Shown here: piece by piece, positions 1 to 8,755 of the stretch
How the letters are laid out: each line of letters begins with the position of its first letter
Numbering within the stretch: the first letter of the stretch is position 1
Assembly: GCF_009184865.1 (NCBI RefSeq)
Contig: NZ_CP045096.1
Span: 2,232,001-2,296,000 of the forward strand
Source of the DNA: Streptomyces phaeolivaceus
Lineage (GTDB): Bacteria; Actinomycetota; Actinomycetes; Streptomycetales; Streptomycetaceae
DNA length: 64,000 nt
Direction: 5' to 3'
The notes under the pieces: generated by a model
Seen by the model: only the letters and a program-made list of their open reading frames with translations
Database searches by the model: none
Told to the model about the DNA's origin: nothing
Made by a program: the position numbers and the translations under genes

Positions 1-215
1 CGGCCGGTGGTGAGCGTGCGGTGCAGGGCCTCGTCGTCCATCCAGCCGAGCATGAGCACCTCACCGGTGTCGTACTGCTGGGCGATGGCGGGCAGGAGCC
101 CGTCGGCGCCGCGCTTGAGGCGCGCGGCGATCCCGGGGTCCAGCGCGCTGGAAGCGCCGGGGCCGGCGGGGGCTCCGGGACCGGGAGGGCTGCTGGGGGA
201 CGGCGTGCTGGTCAT
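1..215 (-). CDS. hisI: Phosphoribosyl-AMP cyclohydrolase HisI, N-terminal part (gene runs off the left edge)
   Basis: The visible N-terminal segment contains [20 protein letters not shown] followed by [13 protein letters not shown], the characteristic opening of HisI. This cytoplasmic metalloenzyme hydrolyses the adenine ring of phosphoribosyl-AMP in histidine biosynthesis. A Pro/Ser/Gly-rich leader of about 25 residues precedes the conserved part. The start is placed at the ATG ending at 215; an in-frame ATG three codons upstream (224) is equally possible, and neither has a clear ribosome binding site. The gene diverges from the TIGR03085 gene and is separate from the main his operon at 1095-6822. 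The catalytic and metal-binding C-terminal half lies outside the window. Confidence 0.9.
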   Translation of the reverse strand, partial: MTSTPSPSSPPGPGAPAGPGASSALDPGIAARLKRGADGLLPAIAQQYDTGEVLMLGWMDDEALHRTLTTG

Positions 216-370
216 GCGTGCCATTGTGCCGCGCCGCGCGGACCGGCCTCGCCGGTTGTCCACAGGCCGGACCTTCTTGTCATACGAACACCACCCGGTC
301 CCAGGGGGTCCGTCGTGTCTCGGCCGGACCTGCGCTGGGCGGAGCGTCGGCCCGGTCGTAGGCTGGCGGC

Positions 371-1006
371 ATGTCGACCCATGCCAAGCGTGAACGGCTT
401 CTCTTCGCCGACCTGTTGGAGACCGCGGGCCCTGAGGCCCCCACCCTGTGCGAGGGCTGGACGACCCGTGACCTCGCCGCGCACGTGGTGGTGCGCGAGC
501 GCCGCCCCGACGCCGCCGGGGGCATTCTGATCAAGCAGCTCGCGTCGCGCCTGGACCGGGTGATGGCGGAGTTCGCCGCGAAGCCGTACGAGGAGCTGAT
601 CCAGCTCGTGCGTACCGGTCCGCCGCGTTTCTCGCCCTTCTCCCTCAAGCAGATCGACGAGGCCTCGAACACGATCGAGTTCTATGTCCACACCGAGGAC
701 ATCCGCCGCGCCCGGCCCGAGTGGACCCCGCGCGAGCTGGACCATGTCTTCCAGGACGCCCTCTGGTCCCGTCTGGAGCGCACGGCCCGTCTGATGGGCC
801 GCGGCTCCCCCACCGGCATGGTGCTGCGCCGCCCCGACGGCCGGACGGCGGTCGCCCACCGGGGCGCCCCCGTCGTCACCGTCACCGGCGAGCCCTCCGA
901 GCTGCTCCTGTTCCTCTACGGCCGCCAGCAGGTCGCCGACGTCGAACTGGAGGGCGAGAAGGAAGCCATCACCAAGCTGCACGAGACGAAGCAGCTGGGT
1001 ATCTGA
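371..1006 (+). CDS. TIGR03085-type metal-binding protein (DinB / maleylpyruvate-isomerase-like fold)
   Basis: This 211-residue protein begins [20 protein letters not shown] and continues with [20 protein letters not shown]. That is the pattern of the actinobacterial TIGR03085 family, a branch of the DinB/mycothiol-dependent maleylpyruvate isomerase superfamily: four-helix bundles that usually bind a divalent metal through histidines. Visible candidate ligands are the His in LAAHVV and the His in [11 protein letters not shown]. The substrate is unknown; members are often presumed to act with mycothiol, but nothing here proves that. The gene stands alone, divergent from hisI and convergent with hisF, with which it shares the palindromic terminator at 1034-1070. 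Confidence 0.8.
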   Translation: MSTHAKRERLLFADLLETAGPEAPTLCEGWTTRDLAAHVVVRERRPDAAGGILIKQLASRLDRVMAEFAAKPYEELIQLVRTGPPRFSPFSLKQIDEASNTIEFYVHTEDIRRARPEWTPRELDHVFQDALWSRLERTARLMGRGSPTGMVLRRPDGRTAVAHRGAPVVTVTGEPSELLLFLYGRQQVADVELEGEKEAITKLHETKQLGI

Positions 1007-1033
1007 GGCGAGGCCGCGGTACGCGTGGCCTGC

Positions 1034-1070
1034 ATGTAAGCCCCGGCCACCTGGTGGCCGGGGCTTACAT
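1034..1070. terminator. Bidirectional intrinsic-type terminator between the TIGR03085 gene and hisF
   Basis: A perfect 17-bp inverted repeat (left arm 1034-1050, right arm 1054-1070) flanks a 3-nt loop, CTG. It sits between two convergent stop codons (1006 and 1095), so it can end transcription from both sides. There is no long U-tract on either strand, which is common for Streptomyces terminators. Confidence 0.85.
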
Positions 1071-1094
1071 CAGAGTTCGAAGGCGCCCACGGCG

Positions 1095-1850
1095 TCACCG
1101 CACGGGGTGTCCCGCCCCCCGCAGCGCGTCCTTGACCTCGCCGATGCGCAGGTCGCCGAAGTGGAACACGGACGCGGCGAGGACGGCGTCGGCGCCCGCC
1201 TCGATGGCCGGGGAGAAGTCCGCCAGCCTGCCGGCGCCGCCGGAGGCGATGACGGGAACGGTGACGTGCCCCCGTACGGCCGCGATCATCTCCAGGTCGT
1301 AGCCGTCCTTGGTGCCGTCCGCGTCCATCGAGTTGAGCAGGATCTCGCCGGCGCCCAGTTCGGCGGCCCGGTGGGCCCACTCGACGGCGTCGATGCCGGT
1401 GCCCTTGCGACCGCCGTGGGTGGTGACCTCGAAGGACCCGGAGGGCGTGCGGCGCGCGTCGACCGACAGGACCAGCACCTGGCGGCCGAAGCGCTCGGCG
1501 ATCTCGCGGATCAGCTCGGGGCGGGCGATCGCCGCCGTGTTGACGCCGACCTTGTCCGCGCCGGCCCGCAGCAGTTTGTCCACGTCCTCGGCGGTGCGGA
1601 CGCCGCCGCCGACCGTGAGCGGGATGAAGACCTGCTCGGCGGTGCGGCGCACCACGTCGTACGTCGTCTCGCGGTTGCCCGACGAGGCGGTGATGTCCAG
1701 GAACGTCAGCTCGTCGGCGCCCTCGGTGTCGTACACCTTCGCCATCTCGACGGGGTCGCCCGCGTCGCGCAGGTTCTGGAAGTTGACACCCTTGACGACC
1801 CGGCCGTTGTCCACGTCCAGGCAGGGGATGACTCGGACCGCGAGGGTCAT
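1095..1850 (-). CDS. hisF: Imidazole glycerol phosphate synthase, cyclase subunit HisF
   Basis: HisF (251 aa, normal length) is a (beta/alpha)8 barrel. It uses ammonia from HisH to convert PRFAR into imidazole glycerol phosphate and AICAR. The two catalytic aspartates are visible in [15 protein letters not shown] near the N-terminus and in VLSVDARR mid-protein. Phosphate-binding glycine stretches LTVGGGVRT and VIASGGAG are also present. Its ATG overlaps the TGA of the RidA gene (ATGA), so it is the translationally coupled last gene of the his operon. Its glutaminase partner hisH is encoded three genes upstream. Confidence 0.97.
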   Translation of the reverse strand: MTLAVRVIPCLDVDNGRVVKGVNFQNLRDAGDPVEMAKVYDTEGADELTFLDITASSGNRETTYDVVRRTAEQVFIPLTVGGGVRTAEDVDKLLRAGADKVGVNTAAIARPELIREIAERFGRQVLVLSVDARRTPSGSFEVTTHGGRKGTGIDAVEWAHRAAELGAGEILLNSMDADGTKDGYDLEMIAAVRGHVTVPVIASGGAGRLADFSPAIEAGADAVLAASVFHFGDLRIGEVKDALRGAGHPVR

Positions 1851-2251
1851 GGATCCACGGCTCCTCTGAATGCTTCGACTTCTACTTCGACAAGGATGCG
1901 CGGGTCGACGAAACCCTCCACGACCAGCAGGGTCGCGGCCGGACGCACCGGGCCGAAGATCTCCTTGTGGGCCCGCCCCACGGCTTCGACGTCCCGCATG
2001 TGCGTCAGATACATCCGCGTACGGATCACGGACCCGGCGTCGAGCCCGAACTCGCCGAGCGCCTCGATCGCGCCGGTGAAGGCCACCTTGGCCTGTTCGT
2101 ACGGGTCGCCCTCCCCGTACAGCACATCGCCCTTGAAGGCCGTCGTGCCCGCCACCAGGACGCGGTCGCCCGCCGCGACGGCGCGCGCGGAACCGAAGGA
2201 CTCCTCCCAGGGACTCCCGCTCCGTACCCGCCGCACGGCATCGGACGTCAT
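1847..2251 (-). CDS. RidA/YjgF-family protein inside the his operon
   Basis: The 134-residue product starts [12 protein letters not shown] and has the Rid-family core: [15 protein letters not shown], an internal [11 protein letters not shown] and the C-terminal [10 protein letters not shown]. RidA proteins hydrolyse reactive enamine/imine intermediates released by PLP enzymes; other Rid subfamilies have different or unknown substrates. The family's key Arg is probably the one in VIRTRMYL. The start was chosen at the ATG ending at 2251, because it overlaps the stop of a 10-codon ORF (see 2248-2280) and the protein then begins at the usual distance from the core. The stop overlaps hisF's ATG. 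Its coupling between priA and hisF suggests a role tied to the his/trp branch, but that is inference. Confidence 0.88.
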   Translation of the reverse strand: MTSDAVRRVRSGSPWEESFGSARAVAAGDRVLVAGTTAFKGDVLYGEGDPYEQAKVAFTGAIEALGEFGLDAGSVIRTRMYLTHMRDVEAVGRAHKEIFGPVRPAATLLVVEGFVDPRILVEVEVEAFRGAVDP

Positions 2252-2280
2252 GACAACGCGCTCGTCTCGGGAACGGTCAT
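2248..2280 (-). CDS. 10-codon ORF bridging priA and the RidA gene
   Basis: The peptide is [10 protein letters not shown] followed by TGA. Its ATG overlaps the TGA of priA and its own TGA overlaps the ATG of the RidA gene, so both junctions are ATGA. It fills the only gap between hisD and hisF that is not otherwise closed by an overlap. The geometry suggests a relay that carries ribosomes from priA into ridA rather than a functional peptide. The peptide has no recognisable motif. Chance occurrence cannot be excluded without comparing related genomes. Confidence 0.4.
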   Translation of the reverse strand: MTVPETSALS

Positions 2281-3002
2281 GACACGGCCTCCAGTGCCTC
2301 TTCCAGGGTGAACGCCTTGGCGTACAGGGCCTTGCCGACGATGGAGCCCTCGACACCGAGGGGCACCAGTTCGGCGATGGCCCGCAGGTCGTCGAGGGAC
2401 GACACGCCGCCGGAGGCCACGACCGGGCGGTCGGTGGCCGCGCACACGTTCCTCAGCAGCTCCAGGTTGGGGCCCTGGAGGGTGCCGTCCTTGGCGATGT
2501 CCGTGACGACGTACCGCGCGCAGCCCTCCTTGTCGAGGCGCTCCAGCGTCTCGTAGAGGTCGCCGCCGTCACGGGTCCAGCCGCGGCCCTTCAGGGTCGT
2601 ACCGCGTACGTCGAGGCCCACCGCGATCCGGTCGCCGTGCTCGGCGATGACCTTGGCGACCCATTCGGGGGTCTCCAGGGCGGCGGTGCCCAGGTTGACC
2701 CGGGTGCAGCCGGTGGCCAGGGCCTTCGCCAGGGAGGCGTCGTCCCGGATGCCGCCGGAGAGTTCGACCTTGATGTCCATGGCCCGGGTGACCTCGGCGA
2801 CCAGGTCCCGGTTGTCGCCGGTGCCGAACGCGGCGTCCAGGTCGACCAGGTGCAGCCACTCGGCGCCGGCGCCCTGCCAGGCGAGGGCGGCCTGCAGCGG
2901 GGAGCCGTAGGAGGTCTCCGTGCCGGACTCGCCGTGGACGAGCCGCACCGCCTGGCCGTCGCGGACGTCCACGGCGGGAAGGAGTTCGAGCTTCGAAGCC
3001 AT
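2277..3002 (-). CDS. priA: Bifunctional HisA/TrpF-type isomerase PriA
   Basis: This 241-residue (beta/alpha)8-barrel protein has the HisA signatures [31 protein letters not shown] and [15 protein letters not shown], with the usual catalytic aspartates near the N-terminus and in VVTDIAKDG. In Streptomyces, which lack a separate trpF, the HisA homologue is known as PriA. It isomerises both ProFAR (histidine) and PRA (tryptophan); that dual role is established for the family and assumed here. The ATG is preceded by hisH's stop in a TGATG overlap. Confidence 0.93.
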   Translation of the reverse strand: MASKLELLPAVDVRDGQAVRLVHGESGTETSYGSPLQAALAWQGAGAEWLHLVDLDAAFGTGDNRDLVAEVTRAMDIKVELSGGIRDDASLAKALATGCTRVNLGTAALETPEWVAKVIAEHGDRIAVGLDVRGTTLKGRGWTRDGGDLYETLERLDKEGCARYVVTDIAKDGTLQGPNLELLRNVCAATDRPVVASGGVSSLDDLRAIAELVPLGVEGSIVGKALYAKAFTLEEALEAVS

Positions 3003-3646
3003 CAGAGGGTTCCGATCCAGTTGTTCAGCAGCTGCGCTCCGGCGTCGCCGGACTTCTCGGGGTGGAACTGGGTGGCCCACAGCGCGCCGTTCTCCACGGC
3101 GGCCACGAAGGGCTTGCCGTGCGTCGACCAGGTGACCTTGGGCGCGGTCAGCGCGGGGTTGTGTGTCTCCAGGGCCCAGTCGTGGACGGCGTAGGAGTGC
3201 ACGAAGTAGAAGCGGGCGTCGGCGTCGAGGCCGGCGAACAGCCGGGTGTCGGCCGGGGCGTCGACGGTGTTCCAGCCCATGTGCGGCACGATCTCGGCCT
3301 GCAGCGGTTCGACGGCTCCGGGCCATTCGTCGAGGCCCTCGGTCTCCACGCCGTGTTCGATACCGCGCGCGAAGAGGATCTGCATGCCGACGCAGATGCC
3401 CATGACCGGGCGTCCGCCGGAGAGCCGGCGGTCGATGATCCAGTCGCCGCGCGCCTCCTTCAGGCCCTTCATACAGGCGGCGAAGGCGCCGACGCCGGGG
3501 ACGAGCAGCCCGTCGGCGTTCATGGCGGTGTCGAAGTCACGCGTTATCTCGACCTGGGCGCCCGTGCGGGCGAGGGCGCGCTCGGCGGACCGGACGTTCC
3601 CGAAGCCGTAGTCGAAGACGACGACTCGTTTCGAAGCGGCGCTCAA
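3002..3646 (-). CDS. hisH: Imidazole glycerol phosphate synthase, glutamine amidotransferase subunit HisH
   Basis: HisH (214 aa) is a class I glutaminase that feeds ammonia to HisF. The nucleophile lies in [13 protein letters not shown] and the His-Glu pair in [10 protein letters not shown]. The oxyanion-strand region [13 protein letters not shown] is also present. The start is a TTG: GGAGG lies seven bases upstream, whereas the in-frame GTG two codons earlier abuts that GGAGG and would be badly spaced. The TTG overlaps the TGA of the small membrane-protein gene (TTGA), and the resulting N-terminus [20 protein letters not shown] suits the family. Confidence 0.95.
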   Translation of the reverse strand: MSAASKRVVVFDYGFGNVRSAERALARTGAQVEITRDFDTAMNADGLLVPGVGAFAACMKGLKEARGDWIIDRRLSGGRPVMGICVGMQILFARGIEHGVETEGLDEWPGAVEPLQAEIVPHMGWNTVDAPADTRLFAGLDADARFYFVHSYAVHDWALETHNPALTAPKVTWSTHGKPFVAAVENGALWATQFHPEKSGDAGAQLLNNWIGTL

Positions 3647-3807
3647 TTCCACACCTCCAGCCGCAGGATGCCCGCGACGAGACACATCGCGGCGCCGACC
3701 GACAGCAGCGTGATGAGGCTCCTCGGCATCTGCTGCTTGGCGAACGAGATGATCCCGCCGACCAGGAAGAGGCCGACGACGATCAGGACGGTGGACAGCC
3801 CGTTCAC
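3643..3807 (-). CDS. 54-residue two-helix membrane protein within the his operon
   Basis: The product starts [20 protein letters not shown] (GTG start) and ends ILRLEVWN. It has two hydrophobic segments, about residues 4-20 and 30-47, separated by a short basic turn (FAKQQMPRS). This predicts a hairpin in the cytoplasmic membrane. The GTG overlaps the TGA of hisB (GTGA) and its own TGA overlaps hisH's TTG start, so it is coupled on both sides. I recognise no family with known function. Similar small ORFs sit at this place in other Streptomyces, as far as I recall. Its role is unknown; it could be a coupling cistron or a membrane tether. Confidence 0.75.
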   Translation of the reverse strand: MNGLSTVLIVVGLFLVGGIISFAKQQMPRSLITLLSVGAAMCLVAGILRLEVWN

Positions 3808-4397
3808 AGCGCGCCCTTCGTGGAGGGAAGGATGCCGGCCGCGCGCGGGTCGCGCTCGGAGGCGTAGCGCAGGGCGCGCGCCAGCGCCTTGAACTGGCAT
3901 TCGACGATGTGGTGGGCGTTGCGCCCGTACGGCACGTGCACGTGCAGCGCGATCTGGGCCTGGGCGACGAAGGACTCCAGGATGTGCCGGGTCATCGTGG
4001 TGTCGTACTCGCCGATCATCGGCGCCATCTTCTCGGGCTCGGTGTGCACGAGGTAGGGGCGGCCGGACAGGTCGACGGTGACCTGGGCGAGGGACTCGTC
4101 CAGCGGGACCGTGCAGTTGCCGAAGCGGTAGATGCCCACCTTGTCGCCGAGGGCCTGCTTGAAGGCGGCGCCCAGCGCGAGGGCGGTGTCCTCGATGGTG
4201 TGGTGGGAGTCGATGTGCAGGTCGCCGTCAGTCTTCACGGTCAGGTCGAACAGACCGTGCCGGCCGAGCTGGTCGAGCATGTGGTCGTAGAAGCCGACCC
4301 CGGTGGAGATCTCCGTCCTGCCGGTGCCGTCGAGGTTGATCTCGACGAGGACCGACGTCTCCTTGGTCGTCCGCTCTATGCGTCCTACACGGCTCAT
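3804..4397 (-). CDS. hisB: Imidazoleglycerol-phosphate dehydratase HisB
   Basis: This 197-residue protein is the monofunctional dehydratase, without the phosphatase domain fused in enterics. It removes water from imidazole glycerol phosphate to give imidazole acetol phosphate. The manganese-binding histidine motifs of the family are visible: [27 protein letters not shown] and [20 protein letters not shown]. Its ATG overlaps the hisC stop (ATGA), and its TGA overlaps the GTG of the small membrane-protein gene. Confidence 0.97.
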   Translation of the reverse strand: MSRVGRIERTTKETSVLVEINLDGTGRTEISTGVGFYDHMLDQLGRHGLFDLTVKTDGDLHIDSHHTIEDTALALGAAFKQALGDKVGIYRFGNCTVPLDESLAQVTVDLSGRPYLVHTEPEKMAPMIGEYDTTMTRHILESFVAQAQIALHVHVPYGRNAHHIVECQFKALARALRYASERDPRAAGILPSTKGAL

Positions 4398-5503
4398 GCG
4401 TCCGTCTCCTTCTTCAGTTCACGTACCGCGTCGAGGAACGCGTCGTTCTCGGCGGGAGTTCCGGCGGTGACCCGCAGCCATCCCGGTACGCCGTTGTCCC
4501 GGACCAGGACGCCCCGGTCGAGGATCCGCCGCCAGACGTCGTGCGCGTCCTCGAACCTGCCGAACTGCACGAAGTTGGCGTCCGACTCGGTCACCTCGTA
4601 GCCGATGGCGCGCAGTTCGGCGACGAGCCGGTCCCGCTCGGTCTTCAACTGTTCGACATAGCCGAGGAGGGTGTCGGTGTGCTCCAGGGCGGCCAGCGCG
4701 GTGGCCTGGGTGACGGCGGAGAGGTGGTACGGCAGCCGTACGAGCTGGACCGCGTCCACGACCGCCGGGTGCGCGGCGAGATAGCCGAGGCGCAGACCGG
4801 CCGCGCCGAAGGCCTTGGACATCGTCCGGGAGACGACGAGATGCGGCCGTCCGTCGAGCAGCGGCAGCAGCGAGTCGCCGTGGCTGAACTCGATGTACGC
4901 CTCGTCGACCACGACCATGGACGGCCCGGCGGCCTGGGCGGCCTCGTACAGGGCGAGCACGGTCTCCCGGGGGACCGCGTTGCCCGTGGGGTTGTTGGGG
5001 GTGGTGATGAAGACGACGTCCGGGCGGTGCTCGGCGATCGCCCGCTCGGCGGCGGTGACGTCGATGGTGAAGTCGTCGCCCCGCGGCCCGGAGATCCAGT
5101 CGGTGCCGGTGCCGCGCGCGATCAGCCCGTGCATGGAGTACGAGGGCTCGAAGCCGATCGCGGTACGGCCGGGTCCGCCGAAGGTCTGGAGCAGTTGCTG
5201 GATGACCTCGTTGGAGCCGTTGGCCGCCCAGACGTTTGTCAGGTCGACGCCGTACCCCGACGTCTTCGTCAGATACTCGGCGAGCCGGGTCCGCAGCTCC
5301 ACCGCGTCCCGGTCGGGGTAGCGGTTGAGGTGCCGGGCGGCATCCCGCACCCGCTCGGCGATCCGCTCGACCAGCGACTCGGGCAGCGGGTAGGGGTTCT
5401 CGTTGGTGTTCAGGCGTACGGGGACGTCCAGCTGGGGGGCGCCGTACGGGCTCTTCCCGCGCAGTTCGTCCCGTACGGGAAGATCGTCGATTCCGAAGCT
5501 CAC
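4394..5503 (-). CDS. hisC: Histidinol-phosphate aminotransferase HisC
   Basis: HisC is a fold-type I PLP aminotransferase of 369 residues that converts imidazole acetol phosphate and glutamate to histidinol phosphate. Visible signatures are the N-terminal substrate loop [28 protein letters not shown], and the Schiff-base lysine in [19 protein letters not shown]. The GTG start overlaps hisD's TGA (GTGA) and gives [20 protein letters not shown], the usual HisC opening. The open frame extends further upstream but only through the hisD coding region. Confidence 0.97.
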   Translation of the reverse strand: MSFGIDDLPVRDELRGKSPYGAPQLDVPVRLNTNENPYPLPESLVERIAERVRDAARHLNRYPDRDAVELRTRLAEYLTKTSGYGVDLTNVWAANGSNEVIQQLLQTFGGPGRTAIGFEPSYSMHGLIARGTGTDWISGPRGDDFTIDVTAAERAIAEHRPDVVFITTPNNPTGNAVPRETVLALYEAAQAAGPSMVVVDEAYIEFSHGDSLLPLLDGRPHLVVSRTMSKAFGAAGLRLGYLAAHPAVVDAVQLVRLPYHLSAVTQATALAALEHTDTLLGYVEQLKTERDRLVAELRAIGYEVTESDANFVQFGRFEDAHDVWRRILDRGVLVRDNGVPGWLRVTAGTPAENDAFLDAVRELKKETDA

Positions 5504-6822
5504 TTGCCAGGTACCTTCCAGCCGAACCGTGCCTTGATCGCCGCGCCGTGCGCGGGCAGGTCCTCCGCCTCCGCCAGCGTCACCACGTGGTGCGCGACCT
5601 CGGCCAGCGCGTCCTCGGTGTAGTCCACGATGTGGATGCCGCGCAGGAAGGACTGGACGGACAGACCGGAGGAGTGGCAGGCGCAGCCGCCGGTCGGGAG
5701 CACATGGTTGGAGCCGGCCGCGTAGTCGCCCAGCGAGACCGGCGCCCAGGGGCCGATGAAGATCGCACCCGCGTTGACGACCCGCTCGGCGACCGCGACA
5801 GGGTCGGCCGTCTGGATCTCCAGGTGCTCGGCGCCGTACGCGTTGACGACCCTGAGGCCCTCGTCGACGCCGTCGACCAGGACGATCGCGGACTGCCGGC
5901 CCGCCAGCGAGGGGCGGATCCGGTCCTCGACGTGCTTGGTGGCCTCGACCTGCGGCTGGAGCTCCTTCTCGACCGCGTCGGCGAGCGCGACGGAGTCGGT
6001 GACGAGCACGGCGGCGGCGAGCGGGTCGTGCTCGGCCTGGCTGATCAGGTCGGCGGCGACGTGCACCGGGTCGGCGGTGTCGTCCGCGAGGACGGCGATC
6101 TCGGTCGGGCCCGCCTCGGAGTCGATGCCGATGACCCCGGTGAAGTACCGCTTGGCGGCGGCCACCCAGATGTTGCCCGGTCCGGTGACCATGTTGGCCG
6201 GCGGGCAGGACTCGGTGCCGTACGCGAACATCGCGACGGCGGTGGCGCCACCGGCCGCGTACACCTCGTCGACGCCGAGCAGCGCGCAGGCGGCCAGGAT
6301 CGTGGGGTGCGGGAGCCCGTCGAACTCGGCCTGCGCCGGGGAGGCGAGGGCGATCGAGGGGACACCGGCCTCCTGCGCCGGGACCACGTTCATGATCACG
6401 GAGGACGGGTAGACCGACCGGCCGCCGGGGGCGTAGAGGCCGACGCGCTCGACCGGGACCCACTTCTCGGTGACCGTGCCGCCGGGGACGACCTGGGTGG
6501 TGTGCGTGGTGCGGCGCTGCGCGTGGTGGACGACGCGGGCGCGGCGGATCGACTCCTCCAGGGCCGCGCGGACGGCCGGGTCGAGCTGTTCGAGCGCCTG
6601 TGCGAGGGCCTCGGCCGGGACCCGTACGGAGGTCAGGCGCACCCCGTCGAACTTCTCCGCGAAGTCGATCAGCGCCGCGTCGCCCCGATGATGCACGGCC
6701 TCGCAGATCGGACGCACCTTCTCCAGGGCGGCCGAGACGTCGAAGTCGGCTCGGGGCAGCAGGTCGCGCAGGGCGGGTCCCTCCGGGAGGGCGTCGCCGC
6801 GCAGATCGATTCGGGAGATCAC
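5500..6822 (-). CDS. hisD: Histidinol dehydrogenase HisD
   Basis: HisD is a zinc-dependent NAD enzyme of 440 residues that oxidises L-histidinol to L-histidine in two steps. Family signatures are visible: NAD-binding [13 protein letters not shown], the zinc-ligand segment [11 protein letters not shown], the catalytic [11 protein letters not shown], and [15 protein letters not shown]. The start is a GTG giving [15 protein letters not shown], with a purine-rich GAGAG about ten bases upstream. It is the first gene of the operon, so its promoter should lie in the 180-bp gap to 7003. I see no attenuator or T-box in that gap. Confidence 0.97.
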   Translation of the reverse strand: MISRIDLRGDALPEGPALRDLLPRADFDVSAALEKVRPICEAVHHRGDAALIDFAEKFDGVRLTSVRVPAEALAQALEQLDPAVRAALEESIRRARVVHHAQRRTTHTTQVVPGGTVTEKWVPVERVGLYAPGGRSVYPSSVIMNVVPAQEAGVPSIALASPAQAEFDGLPHPTILAACALLGVDEVYAAGGATAVAMFAYGTESCPPANMVTGPGNIWVAAAKRYFTGVIGIDSEAGPTEIAVLADDTADPVHVAADLISQAEHDPLAAAVLVTDSVALADAVEKELQPQVEATKHVEDRIRPSLAGRQSAIVLVDGVDEGLRVVNAYGAEHLEIQTADPVAVAERVVNAGAIFIGPWAPVSLGDYAAGSNHVLPTGGCACHSSGLSVQSFLRGIHIVDYTEDALAEVAHHVVTLAEAEDLPAHGAAIKARFGWKVPGK

Positions 6823-7002
6823 ACGCCCAATTCTCTCAGACCTCCGCAGGCCACTGTTCGCGCGTATCAATGGCTGATACAGATCAGCGGGGAACGCGGA
6901 AGATCCTCTTCACGTTCAGTGTTCGAGAGGTGACACAGCGGGCATCACCCGAGTGACCAGTTGTGCCATACACGTGAGTGAGGGACGGGGGAAGGAAGCG
7001 CA

Positions 7003-8586
7003 GTGAGTGAGGGGCCCGGCATCCGGGACGACGGGGACCTGCCGGACGATCTGACGGCCGCCGAGGCGGGCATGTGGCAGGCGTTCCGCAACGGCAGCGT
7101 GTACGACCTGCGCGACGGGGACATCGCGGTGGACGATCCGCACGGCGGCCACCCCTGGGGGCCCGAGCGGAGCGTACGGGCCCGGATCGTGGCCTGGCTG
7201 CTGCTGGACGGACCGCCCGCGCTGGCCGGGCGGGTGTCCGCGCTGAAGCTGGTCGGCGTCCAGATCAGGGGTGTCCTGGAGCTGGCGGGCGGCCAGGTGG
7301 TGCCGTACGTGGAGCTGCGGGGCTGCCGGTTCGAGAAGGAGATCCTGGTCCCGGAGGCCCGGTTCACGACCGTGCGGCTGGTGGACTGCTCGGTGCCCCG
7401 GCTGGAGGCGGCCCGGCTGCACACGGAGGGCGATCTGCATCTGCCGCGCTGCCGGTTCCACAACGGGGTGCGGCTCGCGGACGCCCATATCGGCACGGAT
7501 CTGCTGCTCAACCAGGCGATCGTCTACCGCGACCGGCACGGCCGCTCGCTCTCCGCCGACGGGTTGACCGTCGCCCAGGACGTCCAGGCCGAGATGCTGG
7601 AGTCGCACGGCGAGCTGAGTCTGCGCGGCGCGACCGTCGGTGCCTCGCTCAGTCTGCGCGGCAGCCGGCTGGCCAACCCGTACGACCGCCTGGCCCTGAA
7701 CGCACCCCAGCTGACCGTCGAACGCACGCTCTATCTGACCCCGGCCGGGGTCGGCAATCCGCTGCACACCAGCGGCAGCACGCCCGCGCGCGGCACCCGG
7801 GTGCAGCGGTTCGAGTGCCAGGGCGGGATCCGGCTGGACGACGGGCGGTTCGGCGACTCCGTCGACCTGGAGCGCGCCCGGTTCACCTTCACGGACGACC
7901 AGGAGCTGTCGCTGCGCCGCGTCCAGGTGCCCGAGCTGCGCTTCCTCGGCGAGAAGCCCGAGCGCGGCAAGGTCGTCCTGTCCGGGGCCCGCGTCGGCGT
8001 CCTGATCGACAGGGCGGACAGCTGGCCCGGTCCCGGCAACCTCCACATGGGCGGCTTCCAGTACGAGACCCTCGTACCGCGCGACGGGTTCCCGCTGGCC
8101 AGACGGCTGGAGTGGGTGGCGGCGGCGACCGCCGAGTACAGCCCGGAGCCGTACGAGCGGCTGGCGACCGTGCTGCGGGCCGGCGGGGACGACGAGGGCG
8201 CCCGCGAGGTGCTCCTCGCCAAGCAGCGCCACCGGCGGGAGAACCTGCCGCTCGCGGCCAAGCTCTGGGGCTACGCGCAGGACTGGACGGTCGCCTACGG
8301 GTACCGGCCGGGCCGTGCCGCGGTGTGGATGGCGGTGCTGTGGGCGCTGACCTCGTACGCCTTCTCGCACGCCCACCATCCGCCGATGAAGAGCGGCGAG
8401 CATCCGAACTGGAGTGCCTCCCTGTTCGCCCTGGATCTGCTGCTGCCGGTCATCGACCTGGGCCAGGTCGGCTACTGGCAGTTGCGCGGCGGCTGGCAGT
8501 GGCTGGCCGCGGTGGTGATCATCCTGGGCTGGATCCTCGCGACGACGGTCGCGGCGGGCGCCACCCGGCTGCTGAGCAGGAACTGA
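7003..8586 (+). CDS. Membrane protein with long beta-repeat N-terminal domain, function unknown
   Basis: This 527-residue protein has two parts. Residues about 60-350 are built of short strand-like repeats with regular Leu/Val/Arg/Asp spacing (for example VELRGCRFEKEILVPEARFT and LRGATVGASLSLRGSRLA), resembling a pentapeptide-like or right-handed beta-helix solenoid. The C-terminal third carries about three hydrophobic segments, AAVWMAVLWALTSYAFS, LFALDLLLPVIDLG and WLAAVVIILGWILATTVAAG. Related Streptomyces proteins are often labelled membrane-associated oxidoreductase, but I see no nucleotide or cofactor motif to support that. A GGGGGAAGGAAG stretch precedes the GTG start. It diverges from hisD. 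Confidence 0.65.
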   Translation: MSEGPGIRDDGDLPDDLTAAEAGMWQAFRNGSVYDLRDGDIAVDDPHGGHPWGPERSVRARIVAWLLLDGPPALAGRVSALKLVGVQIRGVLELAGGQVVPYVELRGCRFEKEILVPEARFTTVRLVDCSVPRLEAARLHTEGDLHLPRCRFHNGVRLADAHIGTDLLLNQAIVYRDRHGRSLSADGLTVAQDVQAEMLESHGELSLRGATVGASLSLRGSRLANPYDRLALNAPQLTVERTLYLTPAGVGNPLHTSGSTPARGTRVQRFECQGGIRLDDGRFGDSVDLERARFTFTDDQELSLRRVQVPELRFLGEKPERGKVVLSGARVGVLIDRADSWPGPGNLHMGGFQYETLVPRDGFPLARRLEWVAAATAEYSPEPYERLATVLRAGGDDEGAREVLLAKQRHRRENLPLAAKLWGYAQDWTVAYGYRPGRAAVWMAVLWALTSYAFSHAHHPPMKSGEHPNWSASLFALDLLLPVIDLGQVGYWQLRGGWQWLAAVVIILGWILATTVAAGATRLLSRN

Positions 8587-8755
8587 CAGGTTCCGCCCAG
8601 GAAACGCCCAGCGAACCGGACCTAATCTGGGAAGCACACAACCTGACCCGTCTTGGCACCGTCTTCGTACCGAAACCATCAACCGCGAAACCACGACGGT
8701 GAGCACCCGGTCCGCGAGCGCGGCGCCGGTTTAGGCGCGAAGGGGGCACGGCGCC

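Noticed and set aside
4394..6463. A 689-codon frame suggesting a HisC with a long N-terminal fusion
   Set aside because: The extra part is hisD read in the wrong frame; the GTG at 5503 overlapping hisD's stop gives normal HisC.
6929..6949. GGTGA-N11-TCACC dyad upstream of hisD as a BldD or his operator
   Set aside because: The spacing and orientation do not fit the BldD consensus, and such half-sites are common by chance in this base composition.
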